Source of the DNA: Mucilaginibacter sp.
GTDB taxonomy: Bacteria; Bacteroidota; Bacteroidia; Sphingobacteriales; Sphingobacteriaceae
Direction of reading: 5' to 3'
Assembly: GCA_029237615.1 (NCBI GenBank)
Contig: JAQNCM010000146.1
Location: forward strand, 1-32,420
Length of the DNA stretch: 32,420 nt
This document shows positions 9,410 to 17,258 of the stretch, one piece after another. Position numbers and translations under genes: made by a program. The first letter of the stretch is position 1. Each line of letters opens with the position of its first letter. The notes beneath the pieces are model-generated. The model made no database searches, was not told where the DNA came from, and saw only the letters and a list, made by a program, of their open reading frames with translations.

Positions 9410-9596
9410 TTTAGGATGTTTAGAATGTGGCAAAGCCTCTGCGCTCGCCCTTCGACGGGGCTCAGGTGATACCTTTTTTGTCATTTCTCCTACAGAATTT
9501 TGCAAATTTTATAACGCAGTATGACAATCCTTAACGGGGACGAATTTCCGATAGGAAATGAGGCTCTGCGCATTCCGGAGGTAGTCAATTCAGAAA

Positions 9597-11921
9597 CTAA
9601 TTTAACCCGGCCGGGTTATGTTTTTTTATTTTTATGAAAATTAATTTTGATGTTGGCGTATTGCTTTTTTCGGCAACACTGTCTATTGGCACCAAAACAT
9701 TTGATTCAGGATAGTAAGTAGCTGTATTACGTTCAGGAATGTCATATGGCACCACCACAAAAAGACGTGCAACCCGCTCAACTCCGCCATGATTATTATA
9801 CAGGTCAACCTTTTCATTGGCTTCAAAACCAGCGTTCTGCATATCTTTTCTATTCATGAAAATAACGCGGCGCTCGTTATGGATTCCCCGGTATCTGTCC
9901 TCCATGCCGTAAATAGTGGTATTAAATTGGTCATGGCTTCTTACCGAGGTCATCATATATTCATCTGCTGCTAAATTGTGTTCCGGCAAGCCGGCTATTG
10001 TGAAAGCAATTCTATTTCCATAATCATCGGTTTCAAACTTACCTTCGCGCGGTCCGTTTGGCAGGTAAAAACCTCCCGGCTGCCGTACCCGTTTATTATA
10101 ATCATCAAAGCCAGGGATCACTTTTTCAATAAGATCTCTTACGGCATCATAACTTTTAGCATATTTGTCCCAATCCACAACGGTACGGTTACCAATTGTT
10201 GCTTTAGCCAGCTTACAAACTATCTCGTTTTCACTGAGCAAGTTGTCGGAAATAGGATCGAGCACGCCCTTTGACATCTGTATAACACCCATCGAGTTTT
10301 CACAACTTACAAATTGAGCTTCTCCCCCTATTATATCTTTATCGCTGCGGGCCAGGGTCGGCAATATAATAGCTTCTTCGCCATGCACCAGGTGACTGCG
10401 GTTTAGTTTGGTTGATACGTGAACCGTTAATTTTAATTTTCGCAAACCGGCCGCAGTAAAATTGGTATCGGGTGTGGCAGAAAGAAAATTACCCCCCACA
10501 GCAAAAAACACCTTCAACTTACCTTCGTTCATGGCTTTGATAGAATCGACTACATCATAACCATGTGCACGCGGCGGCTCAAATCCAAAAACCTCTTTTA
10601 TTTTATTCAGTTGTTTTTCATAGGGCTTATCATAGATCATCATAGTGCGGTTTCCCTGCACGTTGCTATGGCCGCGCACCGGGCATAAACCAGCGCCAGG
10701 TTTAGCATAGCTGCCTTTAAGCGCTGCCAGGTTAACAATTTCTTTAATGGTGCTTACACCGTTTTTATGTTGCGTAAGCCCCATTGCCCAGCAGATGATG
10801 ATCCTGCTTTTATTTTTTAGCATATCGGCAGCTTCTTTTATTTGCCTTACCGGAACGCCGGCAGCCATTGCCAGCTCATCCACCGTATACTGCTGTAAAT
10901 GATTTAAAAATTCAACGTAGCCAACGGTATTATTTTTGATGAATTCATGATCAAAAACCTGCCCGGGCGTTTCCATCTCAGCTTCACAAAGCAGCTTTTC
11001 AATTGCCTTTAGCAAGGCCATATCCCCGTTTATCTTCACCTGTAAATACAAATCGGCCAATTGCGTTGTAACGCCCAAGACTCCTTTAACGGTCTGCGGA
11101 TTTTTAAATCCCATTAAACCTGCTTCATGCAAGGGATTAATGGCGATTATTTTTGATCCTTTTTCCTTGGCTTTTTGCAAAGCGGTAAGCATCCGGGGAT
11201 GATTTGTTCCGGGATTTTGCCCCATAATAATAATCACATCCGTTGTATAAAAATCGTTAAGGGTGACTGTACCTTTACCAATGCCAATAGCTTCTGCCAA
11301 CGCAACGCTGGTAGACTCATGACACATATTAGAGCAATCCGGCATATTATTGGTGCCAAATTCCCTTACAAATAACTGGTACATGAATGAAGCCTCATTG
11401 CTGGTGCGGCCCGACGTATAAAACGCCGCCTCATTTGGCGAATCGAGTCCGTTAAGATGCTGGGCGATTTTTTCGAAAGCACTATCCCAGCTTATCGGCT
11501 GGTAATGTGTGCCACCTTTTGGCAGGTAAACCGGTTGTGCAATTCTGCCCTTTTTTCCGATCTCCATGTCATTAAGCTTTGCAAGATCGGCTACCGGGTT
11601 ATTGGCAAAAAATTCCGCAGTCAGCTTTTTGGTGGTAGCTTCTTCTGCCAAAGCCTTTGCACCGTTTTCGCAATATTCGGCTATAGGTGAACGGTCATCA
11701 TCCGGATCAGGCCATGCACAGCTGGAGCAGTCAAAGCCGCCTTTTTTGTTCATGTGGAACAGGCCTTCCATGCCGCGCACGGCACCTGCTTCTTCCAAAA
11801 TATCACTCATTGCTGCTGTAACAGCTGGTATGCCAGCCGCCCAGGTTTTTGGCTCGGTTACTTTTAAATCCAGCAATTCTTCCGGATTTTCTGCTCCTGG
11901 TTGATTGATCTCGTTTTTCAT
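9597..11921 (-). CDS. FdhF/YdeP-family molybdopterin oxidoreductase (formate-dehydrogenase-like)
   Basis: FDCSSCAWPDPDDD...EYCENGAKA Fe-S motif; YTSGRTSNEASFMYQLFVREFGTNNMPDCSNMCHESTSVAL; GMEDRYRGIHNERRVIFMN C-terminal molydopterin dinucleotide-binding domain. Confidence 0.93.
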   Translation of the reverse strand: MKNEINQPGAENPEELLDLKVTEPKTWAAGIPAVTAAMSDILEEAGAVRGMEGLFHMNKKGGFDCSSCAWPDPDDDRSPIAEYCENGAKALAEEATTKKLTAEFFANNPVADLAKLNDMEIGKKGRIAQPVYLPKGGTHYQPISWDSAFEKIAQHLNGLDSPNEAAFYTSGRTSNEASFMYQLFVREFGTNNMPDCSNMCHESTSVALAEAIGIGKGTVTLNDFYTTDVIIIMGQNPGTNHPRMLTALQKAKEKGSKIIAINPLHEAGLMGFKNPQTVKGVLGVTTQLADLYLQVKINGDMALLKAIEKLLCEAEMETPGQVFDHEFIKNNTVGYVEFLNHLQQYTVDELAMAAGVPVRQIKEAADMLKNKSRIIICWAMGLTQHKNGVSTIKEIVNLAALKGSYAKPGAGLCPVRGHSNVQGNRTMMIYDKPYEKQLNKIKEVFGFEPPRAHGYDVVDSIKAMNEGKLKVFFAVGGNFLSATPDTNFTAAGLRKLKLTVHVSTKLNRSHLVHGEEAIILPTLARSDKDIIGGEAQFVSCENSMGVIQMSKGVLDPISDNLLSENEIVCKLAKATIGNRTVVDWDKYAKSYDAVRDLIEKVIPGFDDYNKRVRQPGGFYLPNGPREGKFETDDYGNRIAFTIAGLPEHNLAADEYMMTSVRSHDQFNTTIYGMEDRYRGIHNERRVIFMNRKDMQNAGFEANEKVDLYNNHGGVERVARLFVVVPYDIPERNTATYYPESNVLVPIDSVAEKSNTPTSKLIFIKIKKHNPAGLN

Positions 11922-12274
11922 AAAAATTTCTCAGCTAAAGGATTGGGGTAATTATCACTTTGATCCTCCGATACATTATCAAGACAGGTAAAATCTTTTT
12001 CTACCAGTAAATGCAAAGCGCCGGAAGTATTTTCAAAACCTACCTTGTCGGTATTTTGCAATTCAATGACCATGCTACGAGGTATAAGCAAGGTGATCTT
12101 ATTATTCTCGTAAGTTGATTTTAGTACATTGTCTTCGGTAGCTTTTATGGCATACGTAAGCGCTTGTCCACCAAAATCTACTTTGTCATCGATATAACCA
12201 GCTTCAGCCAAATCATTGACATTTGTCCGGGTGAGCCTGTATCGTATAGAATCGCTTTTAATTCGTAGTTTCAT
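11918..12274 (-). CDS. Small conserved protein, DUF7009-like, in the Fdh/Moco operon
   Basis: 118-aa ORF overlapping fdhD (17 bp) and the fdhF-type gene (4 bp); MKLRIKSDSIRYRLTRTNVNDLAEAG..., DFTCLDN..EDQSDNYPNP. Confidence 0.8.
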   Translation of the reverse strand: MKLRIKSDSIRYRLTRTNVNDLAEAGYIDDKVDFGGQALTYAIKATEDNVLKSTYENNKITLLIPRSMVIELQNTDKVGFENTSGALHLLVEKDFTCLDNVSEDQSDNYPNPLAEKFL

Positions 12275-13124
12275 AATCAGGCGTTAATATGCGGTGTGCC
12301 GCGGTATAAATATTAAAACGTTTATTTCGCAAAAATCCTATAAGTGTAATGCTAAATTCTTCGGCCAGCTCAACAGCCAGGCTTGATGGGGCGCCTACTG
12401 CCGCAATGATCTTAATGCCTGCCATAGCCGCTTTTTGCACCAGTTCAAAACTTGCCCTCCCGCTTAGCAACAATATATATTGGTTTAAAGGCAACATATT
12501 GTTATTGAGCGCCGCACCGATAAGCTTATCCAGTGCATTGTGTCTGCCAACATCTTCCTTTACCAATAATAGTTCGCCCTGTAAACCAAACAAAGCCGAT
12601 GCATGCAAACCGCCCGTATCGCTAAAAACTTCCTGGTGCTGCCTTAACAGATCCGGGAGCCGGTACAGCAGGTCTACCGGTATGTTCAAGTCATCAGCTT
12701 GCTGAATAAAGGGGCTAACCGTTCGTATCGCATCAATGGAACCTTTGCCGCATACGCCACAACTGGAGGTAGTATAAAAATTGCGATCCGCGTTGTGCAG
12801 GTTAGGAACGATACCATCCTTTAGGGTAAGCTGGATGATGTTTTCCTTATTTTCAGCACAGGCAATAAAACAATGTGCTGCCGAGTCAATATCACTTCCG
12901 TTTTTGATAATTCCTTCGGTAAATAAAAAACCACAAGCAAGCTCGGCGTCATAGCCAGGTGTACGCATGGTAACCGAAATGCTTTTTATTATCTGCTCAT
13001 TATTCAGGGAATATTTTAGTCGAATCTCTAAAGGCTCTTCCACAGCCAGCGCATCTGTTGTGTCAAGGAGCTCCGAATTATAAATTTTAATAACCGGTAT
13101 TCGTTTAATTGAAATTTCAGCCAT
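12258..13124 (-). CDS. fdhD: FdhD, formate dehydrogenase accessory sulfurtransferase
   Basis: EEPLEIRL, RTPGYDAELACGFLFTEGII, SSCGVCGKGSID, DVGRHNALDKLIGAAL, LSGRASFELVQKAAMAGI. Confidence 0.96.
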   Translation of the reverse strand: MAEISIKRIPVIKIYNSELLDTTDALAVEEPLEIRLKYSLNNEQIIKSISVTMRTPGYDAELACGFLFTEGIIKNGSDIDSAAHCFIACAENKENIIQLTLKDGIVPNLHNADRNFYTTSSCGVCGKGSIDAIRTVSPFIQQADDLNIPVDLLYRLPDLLRQHQEVFSDTGGLHASALFGLQGELLLVKEDVGRHNALDKLIGAALNNNMLPLNQYILLLSGRASFELVQKAAMAGIKIIAAVGAPSSLAVELAEEFSITLIGFLRNKRFNIYTAAHRILTPDYETTN

Positions 13125-13208
13125 ATTAAATATAACAAATCAGGCAAATTATTGTTCTTAATAAGGGTTCAGTAATATTGTTTGAACGCATATATTAAAC
13201 TTTTTGTA

Positions 13209-13216
13209 TAATTTTG
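13209..13216 (+). promoter_or_regulatory. Candidate Bacteroidota -7 element (TAATTTTG) 5 nt before moaD ATG
   Basis: Match to TAnnTTTG; -33 TTTG at about 13181 has non-ideal spacing. Confidence 0.3.
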
Positions 13217-13220
13217 ATTG

Positions 13221-13463
13221 ATGAAAATTAAGATACTTGCTTTTGGCATTTCTAAAGATATTTTCGGTGGTTCTTCCGTTAACCTGGAGCTTCGTAATGA
13301 CGCTACAGTCTATAATTTAAAGTATTTACTTGAGCTTGAGTATCCGCGGCTTAAACAACTGGCCTCGTACATGGTGGCTGTAAATAACGAATATGCCTTA
13401 CCCGGTGATACCTTGCATGAACGGGATGAAATCGCTATAATTCCACCGGTTAGCGGAGGCTGA
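13221..13463 (+). CDS. moaD: MoaD, molybdopterin synthase sulfur carrier subunit
   Basis: Ubiquitin-like MoaD with IAIIPPVSGG C-terminus; ATG at 13221 preferred over the TTG at 13218. Confidence 0.93.
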   Translation: MKIKILAFGISKDIFGGSSVNLELRNDATVYNLKYLLELEYPRLKQLASYMVAVNNEYALPGDTLHERDEIAIIPPVSGG

Positions 13464-13483
13464 TAACTTTTAATTATTTCAAT

Positions 13484-13903
13484 TTGAATACAACGATCAA
13501 AATTTTTTCATCACAGCTCAATATCCAATCATCTATTGACTGGATCATGTCGCCTGAATCCGGTGGAATCGATGTTTTTATCGGAACGGTGCGCAATGCC
13601 ACAAAGGGAAAGCCGGTTATCCGCCTTGAGTTTGAGGCATATGAGCCTATGGCCATAGCAGAAATGGAAAAGATAGCAAAACAAGCTTTGGAAAAATGGC
13701 CTGTACAAAAAATATTGATTTATCACCGTACAGGCATACTGGAAATTGGTGAGGTACCTGTAATTATTGCCGTATCAGCCGCTCACCGCGCAGCTGCGTT
13801 TGAGGCCTGCCGTTTTATTATCGATACCCTAAAACAAACAGTGCCGATCTGGAAAAAGGAAATTTTTGAGGATGGCGAAGTTTGGGTTGCGGCGCATCCG
13901 TGA
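13484..13903 (+). CDS. moaE: MoaE, molybdopterin synthase catalytic subunit (TTG start)
   Basis: GGIDVFIGTVRN, LEFEAYEPMA, YHRTGILEIGEVPVIIAVSAAHRAAAFEACRFIIDTLKQTVPIWKKE. Confidence 0.96.
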   Translation: MNTTIKIFSSQLNIQSSIDWIMSPESGGIDVFIGTVRNATKGKPVIRLEFEAYEPMAIAEMEKIAKQALEKWPVQKILIYHRTGILEIGEVPVIIAVSAAHRAAAFEACRFIIDTLKQTVPIWKKEIFEDGEVWVAAHP

Positions 13904-13964
13904 GGTTAGAGACTAGTGATTGAAGGTTAAAGAGAGTTAAAATACTTGTGTGCCTTTTAATTTA

Positions 13965-15032
13965 TTAAGCCTGATCTCCGGCTTCTAACCACGATTTAAC
14001 CCCGCCATCAAGTGAAAACACTTGCGCTTTGGGGTATTTTTTTTTGAGGATAGTTACCCCTTCCCTGCTTCTTTTGCCCGAAGTACAGTAAAGAACCGTT
14101 TTAATAGCTGTGTTAATTGTATTGAAGTGTTTATCCAGCTCGTCCAAAGGAATGTTCTCGCCGCCAATATTAAATTCTTCGTGTTCCTCTTCGGTTCTTA
14201 CATCTATCAGCGTTACCGAATTAAGTTCGAGATGATTCTTCAAATCATTAGCTGTCATAACAGGACTATCAACCGTTTCAATTAATCTGTTAATATGGGT
14301 ATTGGTTGTATCGCCTATTTTAATGATATGGCTTTGCATGGTTTGCGCATCGAACACCAGTATCTTCCCGGCCATAATTTCGCCGGTTTTCGTGATATAT
14401 TTTAACACCTCATTGGCCTGCATACAGCCTATTATACCGGCAAGTGTTGGTATCACACCGCCTTCGCTGCAATTGGGTATTTGAGCGGCATTTACTTTTG
14501 GAAAAACATCACGGTAATTAGGGCTTTTCTGGCCTCGTTCATCTTTTAAATTCCAAACAGCAACCTGTCCTTCAAATTGGTAGATGGCACCATATACCAC
14601 TGGCTTCCCGGTTATTACACAAGCATCATTTAATAAATACCTGGTTTCAAAATTATCGGTGCCATCAACAATGATGTCATACGGCGCAATCAGGTCCATT
14701 ACATTTTTCGAAGTAACCTGAACATCGTGCGGTACTAATTTTATGCCGGGATTTTGCTTTTGTAAACGTTCACAAGCTATTACTGCTTTTTTTTGCCCAA
14801 CATCAGCAGGGGTGTACAAAATTTGCCTGTGTAAATTGCTTATGGATACGGTGTCAAAATCAGCAATGCCCAAAGTTCCTGCTCCTGCCGCAGCCAAATA
14901 TTGCGCCGCCGGGCAACCAAGGCCACCGGCGCCAACAACCAGCACCTTCGAATTTTGTAAAAGCAATTGCGAACTTTCGTTAAAACCCGGCAAAGCTATC
15001 TGGCAGCTATATCTTAAAAAATCAGTGGTCAT
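13965..15032 (-). CDS. moeB: MoeB/ThiF-type adenylyltransferase with C-terminal rhodanese domain
   Basis: RYSCQIALPGF, VLVVGAGGLGCPAAQYLAAAGAGTLGIADFDTVSISNLHRQILY, DGTDNFETRYLLND, rhodanese TVLYCTSGKRS. Confidence 0.94.
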   Translation of the reverse strand: MTTDFLRYSCQIALPGFNESSQLLLQNSKVLVVGAGGLGCPAAQYLAAAGAGTLGIADFDTVSISNLHRQILYTPADVGQKKAVIACERLQKQNPGIKLVPHDVQVTSKNVMDLIAPYDIIVDGTDNFETRYLLNDACVITGKPVVYGAIYQFEGQVAVWNLKDERGQKSPNYRDVFPKVNAAQIPNCSEGGVIPTLAGIIGCMQANEVLKYITKTGEIMAGKILVFDAQTMQSHIIKIGDTTNTHINRLIETVDSPVMTANDLKNHLELNSVTLIDVRTEEEHEEFNIGGENIPLDELDKHFNTINTAIKTVLYCTSGKRSREGVTILKKKYPKAQVFSLDGGVKSWLEAGDQA

Positions 15033-16195
15033 TCGGCAGCTATTTTTTGATGCAGTAAACGTTTAACTTTCCCCAATTCGTCAGGCGTGTTAACATTAGT
15101 TAATTCCCCCGGCTCAGGAGCATTCAATAATGTTATTTCGCTATTAATTAGTACTTTTCTAGGACATGAATATCCCTGTGCCAAAAATGAGAGTAATACA
15201 GGATAGCTTTTGGGCTCCCATATGGTAATGAGCGGTTCGGGGAAGTTATCATGCGGACTTCGATACGTGGTAGCAACAGATGAGGTGTTACGGTTAGCCA
15301 CCAGGTGCTGCAAAGTATTAACCGACAGCAAAGGAAGATCACATGCAACAACAAGCCAAGCATTGTCCGGCTTTTCACGAAACGCAGATAGTATCGCCCC
15401 ATAGGGACCCAAACCTGTAAAAGTATCCGTCATACTTAAATATCCCGGATTCATTTCCTGCTGCTGATCCTGCCGGCAGGAAATAAATACATCATTACAA
15501 AAAGATTTTAACAGATCTGTCATATGATAACGCTGTTCTTTACCATGCCAGTTAACAGCGCCTTTATCAAAACCCATCCGTTCGCTTTTGCCACCGGCAA
15601 GCACTAACCCGTTTAATACAGGTGTTGCCTGCTGTAATTCTTTTTTAAAATAAGCGATGATATTACCGGTATCACCCATGCGGTAAAGCGGTAATTGATG
15701 CCAGTTCGGGATAGCTTCTTTTATAAAAGAGAACACCTCGTTGGTGCCATCTGCCAGCAATAACATTTTAACATTGGTCAGCTGGTCAAGACGTTTTTGC
15801 AGTGAGGCTTTTTTACTCTCGCTTATAATTACTACCTGGTTTTTAGCCTGCTGATGGTTGCCGTTTACCAGCACAAGGTCACAATCAGTAAATATTTCTT
15901 TTAATTTAAAGGCATTAAAGGCTGATTTATAATTTAACTGCCGGTAATTTACCTGGTCAGTATACTCTATTGTTGCGCCGTTTGATAAACGTCCCGGTAA
16001 TGAAGTCATATCATCGTTGTGCGTGGTATCTGCATAGCCGCATTTATAACCCGGCGACAAGGCATTGATCACCTGGTCTGACAAAAATTTTATGACAGTG
16101 CATGGTGCACCTACAAATGCATACTCATTCCAGCTATAATTACCCAATGACGGCCTTTTAAGATCAATATGTTTTTTATGCTCTTTTAAAGTCAC
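15029..16195 (-). CDS. mobA: MobA (molybdenum cofactor guanylyltransferase) with N-terminal degenerate MobB-like domain
   Basis: C-terminal half LNGLVLAGGKSERMGFDKGAVNWHGKEQ...FTGLGPYGAILSAF...WLVVACDLPLLS; about 190-aa N-terminal domain starting NEYAFVGAPCTVIKFLSDQVINAL. Confidence 0.9.
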   Translation of the reverse strand: MTLKEHKKHIDLKRPSLGNYSWNEYAFVGAPCTVIKFLSDQVINALSPGYKCGYADTTHNDDMTSLPGRLSNGATIEYTDQVNYRQLNYKSAFNAFKLKEIFTDCDLVLVNGNHQQAKNQVVIISESKKASLQKRLDQLTNVKMLLLADGTNEVFSFIKEAIPNWHQLPLYRMGDTGNIIAYFKKELQQATPVLNGLVLAGGKSERMGFDKGAVNWHGKEQRYHMTDLLKSFCNDVFISCRQDQQQEMNPGYLSMTDTFTGLGPYGAILSAFREKPDNAWLVVACDLPLLSVNTLQHLVANRNTSSVATTYRSPHDNFPEPLITIWEPKSYPVLLSFLAQGYSCPRKVLINSEITLLNAPEPGELTNVNTPDELGKVKRLLHQKIAAE

Positions 16196-16646
16196 GTTTC
16201 CCCCCTGTTTTTTCTATTAGCTTGGTTTCTTTAATTACAATGTCATGACTCATGGCTTTGCACATATCATAAATAGTTAATGCCGCTATGGAAGCACCTA
16301 CCAGCGCTTCCATTTCCACGCCTGTTTTGGCTGTGATAGTTGCAGTACAATCGATAACTACTTCTTGTTTGTCGTTTATGCTGATAATTACCTTACAGTT
16401 ATCCAGGCCGAGCGGATGACAAAGCGGTATCAGTTCGCCGGTTCTTTTAGCAGCCATTATGCCTGCGATGATAGCCGTTTGAAAAACAGGACCTTTTTTT
16501 GTCTGCAGGTCGCCTTCAATTAAATGTTTCAGCACTTCATCCGGCAGGCTAACTATACTGCGTGCAACAGCCGTACGGTGCGAAACCTTTTTTTCGGTTA
16601 CATCTACCATCACCGGGTTGCCTTGTTTATCTAAGTGCGTGATCAC
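16176..16646 (-). CDS. moaC: MoaC, cyclic pyranopterin monophosphate synthase (GTG start)
   Basis: VMVDVTEKKVSHRTAVA, KKGPVFQTAIIAGIMAAKRTGELIPLCHPLGLDNCKV, GVEMEALVGASIAALTIYDMCKAMSHDIVI. Confidence 0.97.
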   Translation of the reverse strand: MITHLDKQGNPVMVDVTEKKVSHRTAVARSIVSLPDEVLKHLIEGDLQTKKGPVFQTAIIAGIMAAKRTGELIPLCHPLGLDNCKVIISINDKQEVVIDCTATITAKTGVEMEALVGASIAALTIYDMCKAMSHDIVIKETKLIEKTGGKRDFKRA

Positions 16647-16682
16647 AGATTTTAAATGATTTATTTGATTTCACAGATTATT
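16641..16682. repeat. 42-bp repeat copy 1 (left boundary of GxxExxY cassette)
   Basis: gatcacagattttaaatgatttatttgatttcacagattatt, identical to 16683-16724. Confidence 0.95.
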
Positions 16683-16724
16683 GATCACAGATTTTAAATG
16701 ATTTATTTGATTTCACAGATTATT
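16683..16724. repeat. 42-bp repeat copy 2 (tandem duplicate)
   Basis: Exact tandem copy of 16641-16682. Confidence 0.95.
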
Positions 16725-16756
16725 TTGTTGATTCTGATTTTATTTATTAACTATCT

Positions 16757-17133
16757 TCACAACACCAGCCTTTTAAAATTAAGACTTTTTTCACCAAAAT
16801 TGATTAATAAGCCAACTTCCAATTTATAGGCTTTTAAGTAATTTAAGATTTGATTTATATGCAAATCCTCTATTCCGCTTAATGCTTTTATTTCCAACAA
16901 AATTATTCCTTCAATTAAAAAATCTACTCTCCTTATTCCAATAGGTTCGGTGATATCTTTATAATATATCGCCACTTCCAGTTCTCTTTGAAAATTTAAA
17001 TCAGCCTTTGCCAACTCAATAGCAAGTGCCCTTTGGTATATAACCTCCTGAAAACCGTTTCCCAAAAAGGATGTGCCTGCATTGCACACCCAATAATTTT
17101 ATGTGTTAATTCAGAATGTTTATACACCTCCAC
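16757..17133 (-). pseudogene. GxxExxY-family protein (PD-(D/E)XK_3-like) with single-nucleotide frameshift
   Basis: C-terminal frame LGNGFQEVIYQRALAIELAKADLNFQREL...RVDFLIEGIILLEIKAL...QILNYLKAYKLEVGLLINFGEKSLNFKRL; family N-terminus MEVYKHSELTHKIIGCAMQAHPF lies in another frame from GTG 17133, joined at the A5/T5 run 17064-17068. Confidence 0.88.
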
Positions 17134-17222
17134 TGATAAAAGATTAGTTGAAATTTGATTGGTTGATTATGCATGTAAATATCAGGAATTTAACATAGAT
17201 ATTTTATAAACAGCTGCAGTCA

Positions 17223-17258
17223 AATCTGTGCAATCAAATAAATCATTTAAAATCTGTG
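17223..17258. repeat. Inverted copy of the repeat (right boundary of GxxExxY cassette)
   Basis: aatctgtgcaatcaaataaatcatttaaaatctgtg; 35/36 identical to the reverse complement of the left repeat. Confidence 0.95.

Noticed and set aside
9293-9505. 70-aa minus-strand ORF
   Set aside because: Low-complexity, repeat-like intergenic sequence with a hairpin and direct repeats; no recognisable domain.
11566-11904. 112-aa antisense ORF over the fdhF-type gene
   Set aside because: Antisense shadow of a clearly supported CDS; similar short antisense ORFs elsewhere were rejected for the same reason.
16757-17089. ORF-track protein MCNAGTSFLGNGF... as an intact gene
   Set aside because: N-terminus is out of frame relative to the conserved GxxExxY N-terminus; better described as a frameshifted gene starting near 17133.
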